Made by a program: the position numbers and the translations under genes
Notes under the pieces: generated by a model
Seen by the model: only the letters and a program-made list of their open reading frames with translations
What the model was told of the DNA's origin: nothing
Databases searched by the model: none
Shown: in pieces, positions 61,776 through 64,000 of the stretch
Layout: each line of letters begins with the position of its first letter
Numbering within the stretch: the first letter of the stretch is position 1
Source of the DNA: Halovivax gelatinilyticus
GTDB taxonomy: Archaea > Halobacteriota > Halobacteria > Halobacteriales > Natrialbaceae
Reading direction: 5' to 3'
Length of the DNA: 64,000 bases
Assembly: GCF_024300625.1 (NCBI RefSeq)
Contig: NZ_CP101322.1
Location: 1,253,992-1,317,991, forward strand

Positions 61776-62807
61776 ATGGCAGACGTAGACCTCGAAACCC
61801 TGCCGGGCGTCGGCCCGGCCACGGCGGACAAGCTTACAGACGCGGGCTTTGACTCCTATCAGAGTCTGGCGGTCGCCTCGCCCTCCGAACTCTCGAACAC
61901 GGCGGACGTCGGCGAGTCGACCGCCGCGGACATCGTCAACGCCGCCCGCGACGCGGCGGACGTCGGCGGCTTCGAGACCGGCTCAGCCGTCCTCGAACGG
62001 CGCAACAAGATCGGCAAACTCACCTGGCACGTCGACGAGGTGGACGACCTCCTCGGCGGCGGCATCGAGACCCAGTCGATTACCGAGGTGTACGGCGAGT
62101 TCGGCTCCGGGAAGTCTCAGGTCACCCACCAGATGGCCGTCAACGTCCAGCTTCCGCAGGAAGTCGGCGGCCTCCACGGCAGCGCGATGTTCATCGACTC
62201 CGAGGACACCTTCCGACCCGAGCGGATCGACGACATGGTTCGCGGACTGCCCGACGAGGCCATCGACGCCGCGCTCGAAGACCGCGAGATCGAAGGATCG
62301 GCCGACGACGAGGAAGCCGTCGACGAACTCGTCGAGTCCATCTTAGAGAAGATCCACGTCGCGAAGGCGTTCAACTCCAACCACCAGATGCTGCTCGCCG
62401 AGAAGGCGAAAGAACTCGCCAGCGACCTCGAAGACACCGAGTACCCCATCCGGCTGCTCTGCGTCGACTCGCTGACCGCCCACTTCCGCGCGGAGTACGT
62501 CGGCCGTGGCGAACTCGCGCCCCGCCAGCAGAAGTTAAACAAGCACCTCCACGACATCGACAAGGTCGGCAACCTCTACAACGCAGCCGTCATCGTCACC
62601 AACCAGGTCGCCTCGAACCCCGACTCGTTCTTCGGCGACCCGACCCAGCCGATCGGCGGCAACATCCTCGGCCACAAGTCCACCTTCCGCATCTACCTCC
62701 GGAAGTCCAAGGGCACGAAGCGGATCGTCCGCCTCGTCGACGCGCCTAACCTCGCCGACGGCGAGGCCGTCATGCGCGTCGAGGACGAGGGACTCGTTCC
62801 GGAATAA
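61776..62807 (+). CDS. radA: DNA repair and recombination protein RadA
   Basis: A 343-residue archaeal recombinase. The N-terminal helix-hairpin-helix ([17 protein letters not shown]) is followed by the RecA core: Walker A GEFGSGKS at 107-114, Walker B in LLCVDSLTA, and L2-type DNA-binding regions ([25 protein letters not shown]). It forms filaments on ssDNA and carries out strand exchange in homologous recombination. No intein is present, unlike some haloarchaeal relatives. The ATG at 61776 (MADVD) is preferred to a GTG 6 nt earlier because it fits the TATA spacing. Confidence 0.97.
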   Translation: MADVDLETLPGVGPATADKLTDAGFDSYQSLAVASPSELSNTADVGESTAADIVNAARDAADVGGFETGSAVLERRNKIGKLTWHVDEVDDLLGGGIETQSITEVYGEFGSGKSQVTHQMAVNVQLPQEVGGLHGSAMFIDSEDTFRPERIDDMVRGLPDEAIDAALEDREIEGSADDEEAVDELVESILEKIHVAKAFNSNHQMLLAEKAKELASDLEDTEYPIRLLCVDSLTAHFRAEYVGRGELAPRQQKLNKHLHDIDKVGNLYNAAVIVTNQVASNPDSFFGDPTQPIGGNILGHKSTFRIYLRKSKGTKRIVRLVDAPNLADGEAVMRVEDEGLVPE

Positions 62808-62828
62808 CAGCGAACTTTTTCCGCGGCG

Positions 62829-62901
62829 GGTTCGCCGAAGGCGAACCGCTTGCGCAAAAACTTCGATGAAAAAGCGCCGCGAGCGCTGACGGCGCTCGCG
62901 G
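62829..62901. terminator. Two perfect inverted repeats downstream of radA
   Basis: GGTTCGCC-GAA-GGCGAACC (62829-62847) and CCGCGAGCGC-TGACG-GCGCTCGCGG (62877-62901) are perfect hairpins, separated by an A-rich stretch and beginning 21 nt after the radA stop. They may end the radA transcript; archaeal termination usually depends on T runs, so a protein-binding role is possible. Confidence 0.4.
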
Positions 62902-63083
62902 ATGCATCATCTGGACGCTACCGCAACCGCTGCACCGTTTCCAATCGTCGACAGGCTATTTTCAAACTCTACTAGATATTCACAGAGATGAAACGTCCTA
63001 TAACGTGGCGGTGATTAGCGTGGATTCGACAGCCAACACGGTACCGGGCCCGTTTCCACGAGCGTCCAGTCTTTGGAGTTAAA

Positions 63084-63488
63084 TTAGTCGGTCTCGGCCA
63101 CCAGTTCAGCGAGTGCGTCCTGACGCCGCTCCACGACGGCCTCGATTCGGTCTTTCTTGTCCTCGGGGTCTTCTAATCCGTCGAGCCAGCGGCAGTCGGC
63201 GTAGAACGCGACGAGAGCGGTGATTTCGTCGTCGGAGAGCCGACCGAGGCCGTCACCGACCGCTGCGTAGATTACCGGGTTCTCGACCCGTTCGGTGACG
63301 GATTCGTACTGGCCGTCGTCGATCATCTCGTCGAGATAGCTGTACGTCCGAACTTCGGCAGCCAGCGCACCACGGAGGCGGTCGGTCCGATCCTGTTCGC
63401 GCTTCCAGTAGAGGAGTCCGGAGCCAGCAGCGGTCGTGATCGACCCGACGACGCCCCCGAGGACGAACCCGAGTGCGGTCTCGAGCAT
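63084..63488 (-). CDS. Membrane-anchored hypothetical protein
   Basis: A 134-residue protein. The first 25 residues (MLETALGFVLGGVVGSITTAAGSG) form a transmembrane anchor; the rest is a charged helical domain (LLYWKREQDRTDRLRGALAAEVRTYSYLDEMIDD..., LSDDEITALVAFYADCRWLDGLEDPEDKKDRIEAVVERRQ) likely to be a cytoplasmic coiled coil. The start at 63488 places the helix at the N-terminus; in-frame codons further upstream lack protein character. The family is unrecognised. It is flanked by gene-poor DNA on both sides. Confidence 0.7.
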   Translation of the reverse strand: MLETALGFVLGGVVGSITTAAGSGLLYWKREQDRTDRLRGALAAEVRTYSYLDEMIDDGQYESVTERVENPVIYAAVGDGLGRLSDDEITALVAFYADCRWLDGLEDPEDKKDRIEAVVERRQDALAELVAETD

Positions 63489-63926
63489 ACGCACCTTGAG
63501 GTGATTTCGACGGGTAGAACTGGGGCTTGCAGCGGTAGCACAGCAGGCGAGTTTCGGATTTGTTGCAAGCCGCCCAGACAATCACGGACGGTCTGATTCC
63601 CGACAACGTAGACGATAGACACGAGTGTTATTCCGGATCACTGGCATCGGTAAACCAAAGGTGGTGAGAGGGTTTGGGAATCGTGATGATCTGAAACGTG
63701 TGAAAGAACCAGAGAGTGAAACGGATAATGACTCGGGCGCATTCTACACGATAGCCGTCAGCCGCCGCCAGTACGAGCAACGATCGCAGCCGTTCAATTG
63801 GGCGAGGACCTATCGGTACTCGCCGGCCACACGGTCTGAAGCCGCGATCATGGGGCGCTCGGGAGAATTGCGCAAACGGCCCTCAGCCTGCACGATCGGT
63901 GTGCTGGCGGGCGTCCCGCCGATCGC
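63489..63926. other. Gene-poor terminal region
   Basis: About 440 nt with no convincing gene, repeat or RNA fold on either strand. The composition is less GC-rich than the neighbouring coding DNA around 63650-63750. Confidence 0.4.
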
Positions 63927-64000
63927 TCAGCTGACCCTCGCGGCCTCGGCGCACTCCACGCCAAGTTCGGGAAACGCCGCGAGCAGTTCCCGGCACGTGT
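63927..64000 (-). CDS. Possible 3' end of a gene cut by the window edge
   Basis: The minus strand from the window end reads TCRELLAAFPELGVECAEAA, then RVS and a TGA at 63927. The amphipathic helix-like sequence looks protein-coding, but only 24 codons are present, so this is a weak call with no family assignment. Confidence 0.3.
   Translation of the reverse strand, partial: TCRELLAAFPELGVECAEAARVS

Overview
The window is 64 kb of GC-rich chromosome from a haloarchaeon (class Halobacteria). The proteins are very acidic, starts are often leaderless behind AT-rich TATA boxes, and several genes are characteristic of the group: secF-secD in that order, RadA, class I LysRS, PitA-type heme protein, NMD3, NOB1, a Taw2-like wyosine enzyme, UMP kinase PyrH, TruA, S19e, PDCD5, and many small zinc-finger and one-helix membrane proteins. 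The genus cannot be fixed from the sequence alone. No complete insertion sequence, prophage or CRISPR array is visible.

Layout. 1-8.4 kb: housekeeping genes (PRC-barrel, NOB1, CPBP protease, pgi, secF-secD). 8.4-10.2 kb: a small accessory patch holding a strongly folded leader-like RNA element (8667-8759), two overlapping small zinc-finger genes, and a UPF0175 antitoxin-like gene with a broken PIN partner. 10.2-24.3 kb: truA, a Thr-type sulfatase-superfamily gene, a hydantoinase hyuA-hyuB pair beside a Cys-type sulfatase, hisS, a membrane histidine kinase, and an S19e-PDCD5-PP-loop operon. 24.5-45.7 kb: a Tat-exported subtilase, thiL, two site-2 proteases, a 46-bp tandem repeat array (28111-28455), a MobB-MoaE fusion, a pyrH-lysS-M50 cluster, PitA, NUDIX, AhpD-like and PHP proteins, conserved haloarchaeal unknowns, an abnormal tRNA-like gene and an XPD/DinG-type Fe-S helicase. 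57.3-63.5 kb: nmd3-taw2 operon, htpX-pspAB, radA and a membrane-anchored unknown.

The most striking region is 45.9-57.0 kb, where four large secreted proteins lie on the minus strand. Two are about 1070-residue subtilases that each end in a cohesin-like domain plus a type I-like dockerin. Between them are two scaffold-like proteins made of cohesin modules, four in one and two in the other, each followed by a CARDB-like domain and, in the second, a C-terminal membrane anchor. By analogy with bacterial cellulosomes this reads as a cell-surface cohesin-dockerin protease assembly. The gene for the four-cohesin scaffold has an in-frame TAG at 49737-49739, in front of 91 further codons in the same frame that align with the second scaffold and encode its membrane anchor.

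All functional names rest on motifs and recalled family knowledge; no database search was run.
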